DNA of 64,000 nt from Vicingaceae bacterium (GTDB lineage Bacteria; Bacteroidota; Bacteroidia; Flavobacteriales_E; Vicingaceae), in the NCBI GenBank assembly GCA_026003395.1, contig BPHE01000002.1:1-64000 (forward strand). Direction: 5' to 3'. The notes beneath the pieces are model-generated. The model was not told where the DNA came from. It searched no databases and saw only the letters and a program-made list of their open reading frames with translations. Within the stretch, counting starts at the first letter, position 1, and the number at the start of each line of letters is the position of its first letter. A program made the position numbers and the translations under genes. This document shows, one piece after another, positions 26,194 through 35,168 of the stretch.

Positions 26194-26979
26194 TCATGAT
26201 TCGCCGTATATGTATTGATAAATTTGAATAAACTCTTTTATGCTTAATTGTTCGGGACGTTGATTGGCAAATATTTCCGGTAGTTTTTTTCCTTGTAGCA
26301 ATTTTGCCAGGCTGTTGCTCAATTGTTTTCTCCGCTGATTAAACGCGGTTTTTATCAACATCTTCCATTTATGCAGTTCTACCGATGGCATCTCCTTCTT
26401 TTTTTTCAAACGTATTACGGCACTTTTGACTTTTGGTGGCGGCACAAAAGCCCCCGGTTGAACAGTAAACAAATTTTCTGTTTCATAATATGATTGAAGT
26501 AAAACACTCAATATTCCATATGTTTTGCTCCCGGGCTTTGAACAAACCCTGTCGGCAACTTCTTTTTGAACCATAAAAACACAACCTTCTATCAGCGGAT
26601 AATTATCCAAAACCTTGAAAAAAACCGGGCCGGAAATATTATACGGCAGGTTGCCAATTAGATAAAGTAATTGATTTGGATTTTTAATAAATAACGTAAG
26701 TTCTGTTTCCAAAAAATCCCCTAAAATAAATTTTTCAATATGTCCGGGATAATTGCTTACCATCCAACCGGCAGATTCTTTATCTACATCAATAGCGGCA
26801 AAATTTTCATATTGGTCCAACAAATATTTCGTGATGACGCCGGTTCCAAAACCCACCTCCAACACAAAAGAGCTTTCCCTATTGGTGATTGTCTGCCCAA
26901 ATGCATCAATTATTTTCCGGGCAATATTCTCATCCTTTAAAAAATGTTGCCCAAGATATTTTTTTGGCTTTACATTCAT
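26194..26979 (-). CDS. rsmA: 16S rRNA adenine(1518/1519)-N6-dimethyltransferase
   Basis: A 261-residue RsmA/KsgA. The family start KPKKYLGQHFLKDENIARKI is followed by the SAM motif VLEVGFGTGVITKYLL, the adenine-binding NLPYNISGPVFFK, and the C-terminal helical domain with FNQRRKQLSNSL. It dimethylates two adenines in helix 45 of 16S rRNA late in 30S assembly. It is grouped with the dehydrogenase downstream and the FAD-linked oxidase upstream on one strand, with gaps of under 10 bases. Confidence 0.96.
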   Translation of the reverse strand: MNVKPKKYLGQHFLKDENIARKIIDAFGQTITNRESSFVLEVGFGTGVITKYLLDQYENFAAIDVDKESAGWMVSNYPGHIEKFILGDFLETELTLFIKNPNQLLYLIGNLPYNISGPVFFKVLDNYPLIEGCVFMVQKEVADRVCSKPGSKTYGILSVLLQSYYETENLFTVQPGAFVPPPKVKSAVIRLKKKKEMPSVELHKWKMLIKTAFNQRRKQLSNSLAKLLQGKKLPEIFANQRPEQLSIKEFIQIYQYIYGES

Positions 26980-26988
26980 ATTTTAAAA

Positions 26989-28416
26989 TCAATCGGGGAA
27001 AATTTTACCGGGATTAAGGATATTACGTGGATCAAATAAGATTTTAACCTTTTTCTGCCATTCAATTTCTTCTTCGGTGAAAACCTCTTTTAAGTATTTT
27101 TTCTGCACCAGACCAATACCATGTTCACCGGAAATCGTTCCCCCCAATCGTTTACATGTTCTGAAAAGTTCCCGAATGGCTTCTTCGAGTTTTGTACCGT
27201 TCCAGTCCTCTTCACGCATGGAATCTTTCAATATATTCACGTGGATGTTGCCATCACCGGCATGTCCATAGCAAACAGACCTGAAACCATACTTCTTGCC
27301 CAGGTCTTTTACCTTTTCGATCAATTCCGGAATGGCCGACACAGGCACCACGGTATCCTCTTCTTTGTATACTGAATGCATTTTTACGGCTTCTCCTATC
27401 CCTCTGCGCAATTTCCATAATCGTTGTTTGTCGTTACTTTCTTCTGCCCAATAAATATCAATCACTCCGTTGTTTTCCAGAATGCCGGCAATTGTTTCGG
27501 CTTCCTTTTGCAAAATTTCGGGATAATTTCCATCCAACTCAACCAGTAGAACAGCTTCGGTATTTTCCGGTAAGCTTATTTCCACACCGGGTATATACTG
27601 CATGCCGAAATCCAATGCATCTTTTTCCATCAATTCCAGAGCAGAAGGCAATATGCCTGTTTGCAAAATTTGATTGACTGCACGTGAAGCGGCTATTAAG
27701 CTGTCAAACATTATCATCATCAAAACATCGTGTTTGGGCGTATGCAAAAGTTTTAAAGTTATTTCAGTCACTATGCCTAAAGTTCCTTCACTGCCCACAA
27801 ACAATTGGGTCAGATTATATCCTGTAGCATTTTTAAAAGTAGCGGCACCGGTATGCAAAATCGTGCCGCACGGCAAAACAACCTCCAAATCAAGCACATA
27901 GTCCTTTGTAACACCATATTTCACGGCCTTTGGCCCTCCCGAATTTTCTGCTACATTGCCTCCTATAAAGCAACTTCCCCTGCTGGCAGGATCCGGAGGA
28001 TAAAATAGTCCGTATTTTTGAACTTCCTCCTGTAAAACTTGAGTTATCACCCCGGGTTGCGTGATAACCATTCTGTTTGGCACATCTATTTTGAGAATCT
28101 TGTTCATTTTTTCTAAAGAGAGTACCACACCTTTTTTGACCGGTATCGCGCCTCCACTCAACCCTGTCCCGGCACCTCTCGGAGTTACGGGTATAAAATT
28201 GTCGTAACAATATTGCATAATCTTTGAAACTTGTTGGGTTGTTTCAGGCATTAAAACTATGTCCGGAATACTGCTGATATCTTCAGTATAATCATGAGAA
28301 TAATCCTTTAATTTTTCCGGATTTGTCATAATCAAATTTTCCGGTAGGATTTCTCTAAAAAAATTAACATCTTTGTCGTCAATTTCTTTAAAATTTAAAC
28401 GCGATGAAAACGGCAT
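26989..28416 (-). CDS. FAD-linked oxidase, GlcD/D-lactate dehydrogenase type
   Basis: A 475-residue flavoprotein oxidising a D-2-hydroxy acid such as glycolate or D-lactate. The FAD_binding_4 domain has TPRGAGTGLSGGAIP (about 79-93) and GGNVAENSGGPKAVKYG. The C-terminal cap carries CYGHAGDGNIHVN and SGEHGIGLVQKKYL. The ATG at 28416 is the only start that keeps the normal N-terminal helix, yet it lies inside the divergent DPP4 gene (ATG 28404), so the two coding regions overlap by 13 bases head to head. Confidence 0.9.
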   Translation of the reverse strand: MPFSSRLNFKEIDDKDVNFFREILPENLIMTNPEKLKDYSHDYTEDISSIPDIVLMPETTQQVSKIMQYCYDNFIPVTPRGAGTGLSGGAIPVKKGVVLSLEKMNKILKIDVPNRMVITQPGVITQVLQEEVQKYGLFYPPDPASRGSCFIGGNVAENSGGPKAVKYGVTKDYVLDLEVVLPCGTILHTGAATFKNATGYNLTQLFVGSEGTLGIVTEITLKLLHTPKHDVLMMIMFDSLIAASRAVNQILQTGILPSALELMEKDALDFGMQYIPGVEISLPENTEAVLLVELDGNYPEILQKEAETIAGILENNGVIDIYWAEESNDKQRLWKLRRGIGEAVKMHSVYKEEDTVVPVSAIPELIEKVKDLGKKYGFRSVCYGHAGDGNIHVNILKDSMREEDWNGTKLEEAIRELFRTCKRLGGTISGEHGIGLVQKKYLKEVFTEEEIEWQKKVKILFDPRNILNPGKIFPD

Positions 28417-30611
28417 ATTTAAATGTTTTGAGAAAAAGTTTCATTTTTTGTTTAGTTGCAAATCTAACAATATATGCACAAAAAACTTTAACAATCGAAA
28501 AAATTTGGGCTTCTGCCGAGTTTGTTCCCGAGTACATACAAGGTTTTCAAATGATGCAAGACGGTGAGCATTATATTTTGAATAATCACGGAGTAATTGA
28601 AAAATACCACCTCAAAAACAACAAAAAAACCGGAGAAATAATCGGTAAAGATTGGTATGAAAAATATCCGTATCTCCATTTTGAAGAAATTATTTTTTCT
28701 CCTGATGAAAAAAAAGCATTACTGGCTTTTGACATCGAACCTTTATACCGTTACTCCCAATTGCAGTATTTTTGGGTAGCCGATCTCGAAAACAAAACCA
28801 TCTCTTTGCTCTCTGATACCAATCGCCCCAAAATCCGTCTTGCAGAATTTTCACCTGATAACCAAAAAATTGCCTATGTTCAAGAAAACAATTTATTTGT
28901 CAAAAACCTCGTCTCCGGTGAAAATATGCAGATAACTCATGACGGTGAAAAAAATAAAATCATTAATGGATCCCCCGATTGGGTCTATGAAGAAGAACTC
29001 ACACTCGTGAAGGCATTTGAATGGTCGACAAATGGCAATTATCTTGCTTTTTTAAAATTTGATGAAAGCCACGTAAAAGAATTTTCAATGGATATTTATG
29101 GAACATTATATCCCGAAAAATATTCTTTCAAATATCCAAAAGCCGGCGAAGACAACTCCATTGTATCGTGTTTTGTTTATGACCTGAATAATAAAAAATT
29201 GTCACAAATTAATACCGGTAGCGAGAAAGATTTCTATATACCACGTATCAAATGGGCAGGCAATACCAATAAGCTATGCTTGATAAAACTGAACAGACAT
29301 CAAAATAAAGCAGATTTTCTCTTGGCCGATGTCTCAGGTAAAGATGACCTCATCACTCCGCAAACCATCTATACAGAACAATCAGAAACATTTATTGAAG
29401 AAACATACGACAACCTTCAATTTCTTTCTGATGGCAAATCCTTTATATGGAACAGCGAAAAATCCGGATTTAATCATTTGTATCATATTCAGTTTGAGAA
29501 GGGTGCCATCATTCCCATCACCTCAGGTGATTGGGATGTGATTGACTTTATTGGATTGGATGAAAAAAATGCAGTGATTTACTATACTTCTGCCGAGAAT
29601 GGTCCTACACAAAAACATTTTTACAAGGTAAAACTTAACGGAAAAAATAAAACATGCCTGACCCCCGGACAAGGTTATTTTGAAATTCATCATGATGGGG
29701 GGTTCAAATATTTTTCTGTTTATCACTCTACGGCCAATCAACCTTATCACATCTACCTGATTGACAACAAAGGAAAGGTAATACAAGACATAACTTCCAA
29801 CGAAAATCTCAAAGAAAAAACTAAATTATACAATTTTCAGCCCAAAACATTCTTTAAAGTCACCAACCGTTCGGGTATCGAATTAAATGGATGGATGATC
29901 AAACCTCCTCATTTTGATCCACAAAAGAAATATCCCGTTTTTATGTTTGTTTATGGAGGTCCCGGACATAATACAGTGCTGGACAAATGGGGCGGTCATG
30001 ATTTTGTTTGGCACCAGTTTCTTGCTCAAAAAGGATTTATCGTCGTTTCGGTGGACAATCGTGGTACACAATATCGAGGCAGGGATTTCAAAAATTCCAC
30101 CTATATGAACCTCGGCAAACTGGAATATGAAGACCAAACAGATGTTGCTCGTTATCTTATGACTTTACCTTATGTGGATGCTCAAAAAATCATCATCATG
30201 GGATGGAGCTTTGGCGGATATCTCTCATCTATCTGCATACTCAAATCCAACGATATTTTTGCTGCGGCAATTGCAGTTGCTCCCGTAACAAATTGGAGGT
30301 TCTACGACACTATTTATACCGAACGATTCATGAGAACGCCTCAAGAAAATCCTGAAGGTTACGACAACAATTCTCCTATCTTTTTCGCAGACCGCTTGAA
30401 AGGTAAATATTTGATCATTCATGGCACAGCCGATGACAATGTACATTTTCAAAATACTGTTGAAATGTGTGATGCTCTAATTAAACGGGGCAAATCATTC
30501 GATATGATGATCTATCCCAACAAAAACCACGGTATTTATGGTGGACTTACACGTTATCATTTGTTCAGTAAAATTTACGAATTCATCAAACCATTTCAAC
30601 CTATTCAATAA
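28404..30611 (+). CDS. Secreted dipeptidyl peptidase IV (S9B)
   Basis: A 735-residue serine peptidase removing X-Pro dipeptides. The signal peptide (about 1-24) ends near ANLTIYAQ. The N-terminal DPP4 beta-propeller covers about 80-450 (SPDWVYEEELTLVKAFEW contains the substrate-binding Glu-Glu pair). The alpha/beta hydrolase follows, with GWSFGGY (Ser602), HGTADDN (Asp677) and NKNHGI (His709); the Asp-His spacing equals that of human DPP4. It suggests use of external peptides. The acyloxyacyl hydrolase-like gene follows after two bases, so they share a transcript. Confidence 0.95.
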   Translation: MKTAYLNVLRKSFIFCLVANLTIYAQKTLTIEKIWASAEFVPEYIQGFQMMQDGEHYILNNHGVIEKYHLKNNKKTGEIIGKDWYEKYPYLHFEEIIFSPDEKKALLAFDIEPLYRYSQLQYFWVADLENKTISLLSDTNRPKIRLAEFSPDNQKIAYVQENNLFVKNLVSGENMQITHDGEKNKIINGSPDWVYEEELTLVKAFEWSTNGNYLAFLKFDESHVKEFSMDIYGTLYPEKYSFKYPKAGEDNSIVSCFVYDLNNKKLSQINTGSEKDFYIPRIKWAGNTNKLCLIKLNRHQNKADFLLADVSGKDDLITPQTIYTEQSETFIEETYDNLQFLSDGKSFIWNSEKSGFNHLYHIQFEKGAIIPITSGDWDVIDFIGLDEKNAVIYYTSAENGPTQKHFYKVKLNGKNKTCLTPGQGYFEIHHDGGFKYFSVYHSTANQPYHIYLIDNKGKVIQDITSNENLKEKTKLYNFQPKTFFKVTNRSGIELNGWMIKPPHFDPQKKYPVFMFVYGGPGHNTVLDKWGGHDFVWHQFLAQKGFIVVSVDNRGTQYRGRDFKNSTYMNLGKLEYEDQTDVARYLMTLPYVDAQKIIIMGWSFGGYLSSICILKSNDIFAAAIAVAPVTNWRFYDTIYTERFMRTPQENPEGYDNNSPIFFADRLKGKYLIIHGTADDNVHFQNTVEMCDALIKRGKSFDMMIYPNKNHGIYGGLTRYHLFSKIYEFIKPFQPIQ

Positions 30612-30613
30612 TA

Positions 30614-31714
30614 ATGAAAATAAAAATCTCTTTGATTATTTTTCACTTTATCCTCTTAATCTTCACTAAACGTTTATTTTCTCAAAACAATTATCAAAAT
30701 TGGACATCGTTTACTTACTATTATGGATTTGTCATCCCTCACCACCCCTATCTTCACCGGTTAGTGCGACATCACGCCCAAACATTCGAATTTCAGTGGG
30801 GATATCACACATCAGGCAAACAATATTGGCACCATCGTTTCCGTTTTCCGCTCTATTCTTTTTCCATCTTATATACTTATTTGGGACCGGACCAGGATCT
30901 TGGCAATGCTATAACTTTGTCGCCCAATATGTATTTGCCCTTGCAAAAAAATAACCGTTTAAATCATTACATGCGTCTTTCTTACGGAATAGGATACATC
31001 AGTAAAAGATTTGACAGGATTGAAAATTTCAAGAATCTGGCCATAGGCAGCCACCTAAACGTATTTGTACAATTGTCCTATCTCATTCAAATTAATGTAA
31101 GCAAAAATCAAAAACTTTTGACCGGAATAGGATTTTACCATTATAGCAATGGCTCTTTCAAAACTCCCAATCTTGGAATAAATCTGCCGAATATTAAAAT
31201 AGAATACCAATTTCATTTCAAAAAAAGAAATGATTCCTACTCTTCACCTTTAAATATAAACGAAAAAGATTCAACATTTCATTATGAGGTCTATGCAGGC
31301 TTTTTCTTAAAAGAAACTTATCCCCTCTTTGGCCCTAAATATGGAGTGATCACCGCCGGACTTCATATCATTCAACCTGTTTCATTTAAATCTTCTTTCG
31401 GCATTGGATTGGATTGTATGTATGATCTTTCGAACATTGCATTTGTCGAGAAAAAAAAGGGACAAAAAGCAACATTCACAGATATTTTGCGATCAGGTTT
31501 TGCCGGCGATTACATATTGTCTGCCGGCCCCTGGCAATTCTTTTTTTCTACAGGTCTTTACTGGCATAATCAATATTTTAAGAATCAGTTTCTCTACACA
31601 CGCACCGGTTTGGGCTATAAACCTTCTTCCTGTTGGATTTTAAGATTTCTTGTCAAATCTCATTTTTTTGTGGCTGATTATTTTGAATTATCTTTGGTTA
31701 AAATTTTGAAATAA
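30614..31714 (+). CDS. PagL-like acyloxyacyl hydrolase (lipid A deacylase)
   Basis: A 366-residue outer-membrane protein with an N-terminal signal (LIIFHFILLIFTKRLFSQ). The motif YHYSNGSFKTPNLGIN matches the His-x-Ser-Asn active-site region of PagL, which removes the 3-O-acyl chain of lipid A. It is longer than PagL itself (about 150-190), as is usual for Bacteroidota members, which carry a second beta-strand block (about 210-366). It is two bases downstream of the DPP4 gene. Activity on lipid A is inferred from the motif. Confidence 0.75.
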   Translation: MKIKISLIIFHFILLIFTKRLFSQNNYQNWTSFTYYYGFVIPHHPYLHRLVRHHAQTFEFQWGYHTSGKQYWHHRFRFPLYSFSILYTYLGPDQDLGNAITLSPNMYLPLQKNNRLNHYMRLSYGIGYISKRFDRIENFKNLAIGSHLNVFVQLSYLIQINVSKNQKLLTGIGFYHYSNGSFKTPNLGINLPNIKIEYQFHFKKRNDSYSSPLNINEKDSTFHYEVYAGFFLKETYPLFGPKYGVITAGLHIIQPVSFKSSFGIGLDCMYDLSNIAFVEKKKGQKATFTDILRSGFAGDYILSAGPWQFFFSTGLYWHNQYFKNQFLYTRTGLGYKPSSCWILRFLVKSHFFVADYFELSLVKILK

Positions 31715-31733
31715 AATTTACTTAAAAAATTCA

Positions 31734-31742
31734 AATATATTT
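31734..31742 (+). promoter_or_regulatory. Promoter -7 box upstream of CDGSH gene
   Basis: TATATTTG matches TAnnTTTG and is about 45 bases before the ATG at 31786. This suggests a new transcript starting after the PagL-like gene. Confidence 0.45.
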
Positions 31743-31785
31743 GTAGATACAAATATTTCGTTTATTTTTGAAAAAAATTTTGGAT

Positions 31786-32022
31786 ATGGAACTACCAAAA
31801 ATAGCACAAAAATCACCTTATGTGATGAATGTTAAACCGGGAAAATATGCCTGGTGTGCATGTGGTTTGAGTAACAAACAACCATTTTGCGATGGATCTC
31901 ATAAGGGTACAGAATTCAACCCTTTAATTACGGAAATTACCGAAGAAAAAACCGTCGCTTTCTGCGGATGTAAACGCACTTCCAAACCACCTTTCTGTGA
32001 TGGCACACATAAAAATTTATAA
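31786..32022 (+). CDS. Double CDGSH iron-sulfur protein
   Basis: A 78-residue protein with two CDGSH zinc-finger-type motifs, each able to bind a 2Fe-2S cluster through three Cys and one His: CACGLSNKQPFCDGSH and CGCKRTSKPPFCDGTH. The ATG at 31786 (MELPKIAQ) is preferred to the TTG at 31768. Proteins of this mitoNEET-like bacterial class are thought to handle electrons or clusters; the partner is unknown. It lies 41 bases before the YceI-like gene on the same strand. Confidence 0.9.
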   Translation: MELPKIAQKSPYVMNVKPGKYAWCACGLSNKQPFCDGSHKGTEFNPLITEITEEKTVAFCGCKRTSKPPFCDGTHKNL

Positions 32023-32063
32023 CTAATATAAACTAAATAAATCAAATATAAACTAAAAAAATC

Positions 32064-32678
32064 ATGACTATGAAAACATTAAAAACTTCAGCATTATTGA
32101 TCGGAATGGCATTCACTATTTTTGCCACCGCCCAGGAAAAAGACACAAAATATGCATTAGACACAAAAGTGTCTAAAATGGAATGGGTTGGTAAAAAAGT
32201 TACCGGTCAACACAATGGTACCATTCAAATTAAAGAAGGTTATATTTTGGTGGACAAAAAAGGCAACATCACCGGTGGACAAGTGATTGTCGACATGAAC
32301 ACAATCGAATGCCTCGATCTTGAAGGCGAATGGAAACAAAAATTGGAAGGTCACTTAAAATCTAAAGATTTTTTTGAGGTTGAAAATTATCCGACGGCTA
32401 CTTTTGAAATCATTTCAGCTACACCCGACAAATCAAAAGGAAAAAACAATTATATCGTAAAGGGAAAACTCACTATCAAAGGCATCACCAAAGAGATCTC
32501 TTTCCCTGCCAAAATTGAATTTAAAGACAATAACATGGCTGCATACGGTAAAGCCACCATTGACCGTACGGAATTCAATATCAAATACGGATCAGGAAAA
32601 TTCTTTGAAGGTTTGGGTGACAAAATGATATATGACGACTTTGAAGTATCATTTACCATAGCCGCAAGAAAACGCTAA
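32064..32678 (+). CDS. YceI-family periplasmic protein
   Basis: A 204-residue YceI-like lipocalin-fold protein that binds isoprenoid-type lipids in characterised homologues. A signal peptide covers residues 1-25 (LIGMAFTIFATAQ). The diagnostic KMEWVGKKVTGQHNGTIQIKE, DMNTIECLDL and GHLKSKDFFEVENYPTATFE stretches are present. The ATG at 32070 is an equally good start. A strong intrinsic terminator follows at 32706. Confidence 0.92.
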   Translation: MTMKTLKTSALLIGMAFTIFATAQEKDTKYALDTKVSKMEWVGKKVTGQHNGTIQIKEGYILVDKKGNITGGQVIVDMNTIECLDLEGEWKQKLEGHLKSKDFFEVENYPTATFEIISATPDKSKGKNNYIVKGKLTIKGITKEISFPAKIEFKDNNMAAYGKATIDRTEFNIKYGSGKFFEGLGDKMIYDDFEVSFTIAARKR

Positions 32679-32705
32679 AAACCATTTAATTTAACAAGTA
32701 AAAAA

Positions 32706-32732
32706 AGCCGTTGAAGTTCAACGGCTTTTTTT
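32706..32732 (+). terminator. Intrinsic terminator after yceI-like gene
   Basis: Perfect stem AGCCGTTGAA / TTCAACGGCT followed by nine T. It closes the CDGSH-YceI transcript. Confidence 0.9.
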
Positions 32733-32845
32733 TATTTTATTTGAATTGATCATATGTTAAAATTATCTACCTTCTTATATCTTAAAAAAATTTAGCATCA
32801 ATTATTTTAATGTATTTGATAAAAAGATTATGATATTTTTGCCTT

Positions 32846-33595
32846 ATGAATGTCAATACTGAAAAAATTTACGGCCGTCCGGATCCGGAAGAAAGAAAGT
32901 TTTTACAAGGTCCGCAATCACGATGGAAAGAACTTAAAATGCTATTTTTGGTCGCTTCCGAATTCATCAAAGGTTTTAGAAAACTGCATTTTGTAGGTCC
33001 TTGCATTACTGTTTACGGATCGGCCCGGGTGGATGAAAATCATCCTTATTATCAACAAGCAAGAAAGATTGGTGCATTGCTCGCATCAAAAGGATTTACC
33101 ATCATGACAGGCGGAGGTCCCGGTATCATGGAAGCCGCCAATAGAGGGGCAAAAGATGTGGGAGGCAAATCGGTGGGTTGCAACATTGTTTTACCACACG
33201 AACAAAAACCAAATCCATATTTGGATGTATGGCTCAATTTTAAATACTTTTTTGTCCGCAAAGTGATGCTGACAAAATATTCTTACGGACTGGTAATCAT
33301 GCCCGGAGGATTCGGAACACTTGACGAAATGTTTGAATCTCTTACATTAATACAGACCGCAAAAATAAAAAACCTACCTCTGGTAATTTTTGGAAAAGAA
33401 TTTTATCAAAATCTGTATAATCACCTTTTGGTTCTTAAAGACAACAAATTTATCGACCCTGAAGATTTAAATCTATTTTTATATACCGACTCGGTCGAAG
33501 AAACCGTAGAATATCTTCAAAATGAAATTTCCAACAGATTTGGTAATGCTTCTAAATCCAAAATGACACCCACCAAATGGTTACTGGAAAAATAA
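32846..33595 (+). CDS. LOG-family nucleotide phosphoribohydrolase
   Basis: A 249-residue LOG/TIGR00730 Rossmann protein, related to lysine decarboxylase-like cytokinin-activating enzymes that cut nucleoside 5'-monophosphates. The motifs TGGGPGIMEAANRGA and VIMPGGFGTLDEMFE (PGGxGTxxE) are intact. The real substrate in bacteria is usually unknown. A second family member lies at 41109. The next gene starts within its last 19 bases. Confidence 0.9.
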   Translation: MNVNTEKIYGRPDPEERKFLQGPQSRWKELKMLFLVASEFIKGFRKLHFVGPCITVYGSARVDENHPYYQQARKIGALLASKGFTIMTGGGPGIMEAANRGAKDVGGKSVGCNIVLPHEQKPNPYLDVWLNFKYFFVRKVMLTKYSYGLVIMPGGFGTLDEMFESLTLIQTAKIKNLPLVIFGKEFYQNLYNHLLVLKDNKFIDPEDLNLFLYTDSVEETVEYLQNEISNRFGNASKSKMTPTKWLLEK

Positions 33596-34143
33596 AATCA
33601 AACGACAGGATTTCCATCAAGGAATCTCCTCATCAGACCCTCATTGAAGTGAGGTCATATGCCGAACCCGGCAAACAAAACCTGCTGTTGCTTTGGATTA
33701 TTGCATGGTTGGCAGCCGGGATAATAATTTTCATCCAGCTTTTTTTGGATTATCCACGCAATCAAAAACTTTTTTTCTTTGTTTTCCTGGCGTTTTGGTT
33801 TTATTATGCCTGGAAAAGCGTAAAAGCTTACTTTTGGAGAAAAAATGGAACGGAAGTATTTGTTTTCATGTCCGGTAAATTAATTTACATGCGAAAAATC
33901 AACCAACGGGGTCTCGAACAAAGTTTCCATTTGAATCACATCAAAAACCTACGAAATATATTGCCCGAAATTAGCTCTTTTTCCCGGATTTTTCATCAAT
34001 CCTATTGGTCTATTGGCGGTGAAACTATTGGATTTGATTATGATGGCTCTACATATGTTTGTGGGCTTGAACTTGATGAAAAAGATCAGAAAAAATTATT
34101 GAAACTCTTGCAACAAAACATAAAAAAATTCTGCGATGATTGA
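33577..34143 (+). CDS. Membrane protein with two N-terminal helices
   Basis: A 188-residue protein with two membrane segments (about 35-55 and 62-82) and a cytoplasmic C-terminal half of mixed alpha/beta type. I do not recognise the family; a PH-like domain is possible. It overlaps the LOG gene by 19 bases and the DUF2905 gene by 8, so the three form one operon. Confidence 0.7.
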   Translation: MVTGKIKSNDRISIKESPHQTLIEVRSYAEPGKQNLLLLWIIAWLAAGIIIFIQLFLDYPRNQKLFFFVFLAFWFYYAWKSVKAYFWRKNGTEVFVFMSGKLIYMRKINQRGLEQSFHLNHIKNLRNILPEISSFSRIFHQSYWSIGGETIGFDYDGSTYVCGLELDEKDQKKLLKLLQQNIKKFCDD

Positions 34144-34360
34144 AAATACCGGAAAATGGCTTATACTCGCCGGCGTCATGTTAATCTTGTTGGGTTTAAT
34201 TTTGTGGTTGGGAGGTTCGAAATTGGGCGGATTGGGAAATCTACCCGGAGACATTCGTATTGAAAAACCGGGATTTTCATTTTATTTTCCTCTCACTACT
34301 TCTCTTTTGTTCAGTTTAATTATCAGCTTAATCTTTTGGTTGATCAGGAAATTTTTTTGA
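34136..34360 (+). CDS. DUF2905 family membrane protein
   Basis: A 74-residue protein with two membrane helices and the family's central loop GGLGNLPGDIRIEKPGFSFYFP. Function unknown. Its 3' end overlaps the convergent glycosyltransferase gene by 17 bases. Confidence 0.9.
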   Translation: MIENTGKWLILAGVMLILLGLILWLGGSKLGGLGNLPGDIRIEKPGFSFYFPLTTSLLFSLIISLIFWLIRKFF

Positions 34361-35099
34361 TATTGTATCTCCTTGATCTTAAAATACCCCATTTATTTAA
34401 CCTATGCTCCAATGATGTTGCCAATACTCCCATTCCATATTTCACACTTCTTTTAAAATTAATCGAGGACGCTTCTTCAAAATATTTTGTAGGACAAGTC
34501 ACCTCTGCAATGGGATAGCCAGCATAAATTATCTGACTAAGCATTTGATTGTCAAACACAAAATCATCAGAGTTTTCTTCCAATGGTAAAGATTCCAATA
34601 CTTGTCTTGAAAAAGCACGATAACCGGTATGATACTCCGATAATTTCTGACCTGTCATTAAATTTTGAAAAAGGGTCAAAAGTCGGTTAAAAATGTATTT
34701 ATATAAAGGCATTCCTCCTTTCAAGGCCCCGTTTCCTAATATTCTGGATCCCAATACAACGGGATATAAATCTTGGGCAATAATATATGCCATGGAAGGT
34801 ATCAACAGTGGAGTGTATTGATAATCGGGATGAAGCATAATGACTATATCTGCCCCCAACTCTAATGCTTTTTTGTAACAAGTTTTCTGGTTACCTCCAT
34901 AACCTTTGTTTTTCTCGTGTCTGATCACGTGTTTGATTCCAAGTTTCCGTGCTAATTCTGAAGTGTTGTCACTACTGTGGTCATCTACCAATACTACATC
35001 GTCCACTATATCCATCGGTATCTCCCTGTAGGTCTTTTCCAATGTCCTTGCCGCATTATAAGCAGGTAAAACGACGATAACTTTTTTTCCCAAAATCAT
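34344..35099 (-). CDS. Family 2 glycosyltransferase (DPM1-like)
   Basis: About 251 residues from the ATG at 35099 (MILGKKVIVVLPAYN); a nine-residue longer form starts at 35126. GT-A fold motifs are VVLPAYNAARTLEKTY, VVLVDDHSSDNT, NKGYGGNQKTCY and IVMLHPDYQYTP with the DxD-like metal site, then SEYHTGYRAFSRQVLE. There is no membrane domain, unlike full dolichyl- or undecaprenyl-phosphate mannosyltransferases. It may make a lipid-linked sugar or act in surface glycan synthesis. Confidence 0.85.
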   Translation of the reverse strand: MILGKKVIVVLPAYNAARTLEKTYREIPMDIVDDVVLVDDHSSDNTSELARKLGIKHVIRHEKNKGYGGNQKTCYKKALELGADIVIMLHPDYQYTPLLIPSMAYIIAQDLYPVVLGSRILGNGALKGGMPLYKYIFNRLLTLFQNLMTGQKLSEYHTGYRAFSRQVLESLPLEENSDDFVFDNQMLSQIIYAGYPIAEVTCPTKYFEEASSINFKRSVKYGMGVLATSLEHRLNKWGILRSRRYNIKKIS

Positions 35100-35168
35100 A
35101 CGGCAAAAAAACAATTTTTTTTTCATTCGGAAATCTTTCTATTAATTTGCTCTTATTTTTTGACAATC

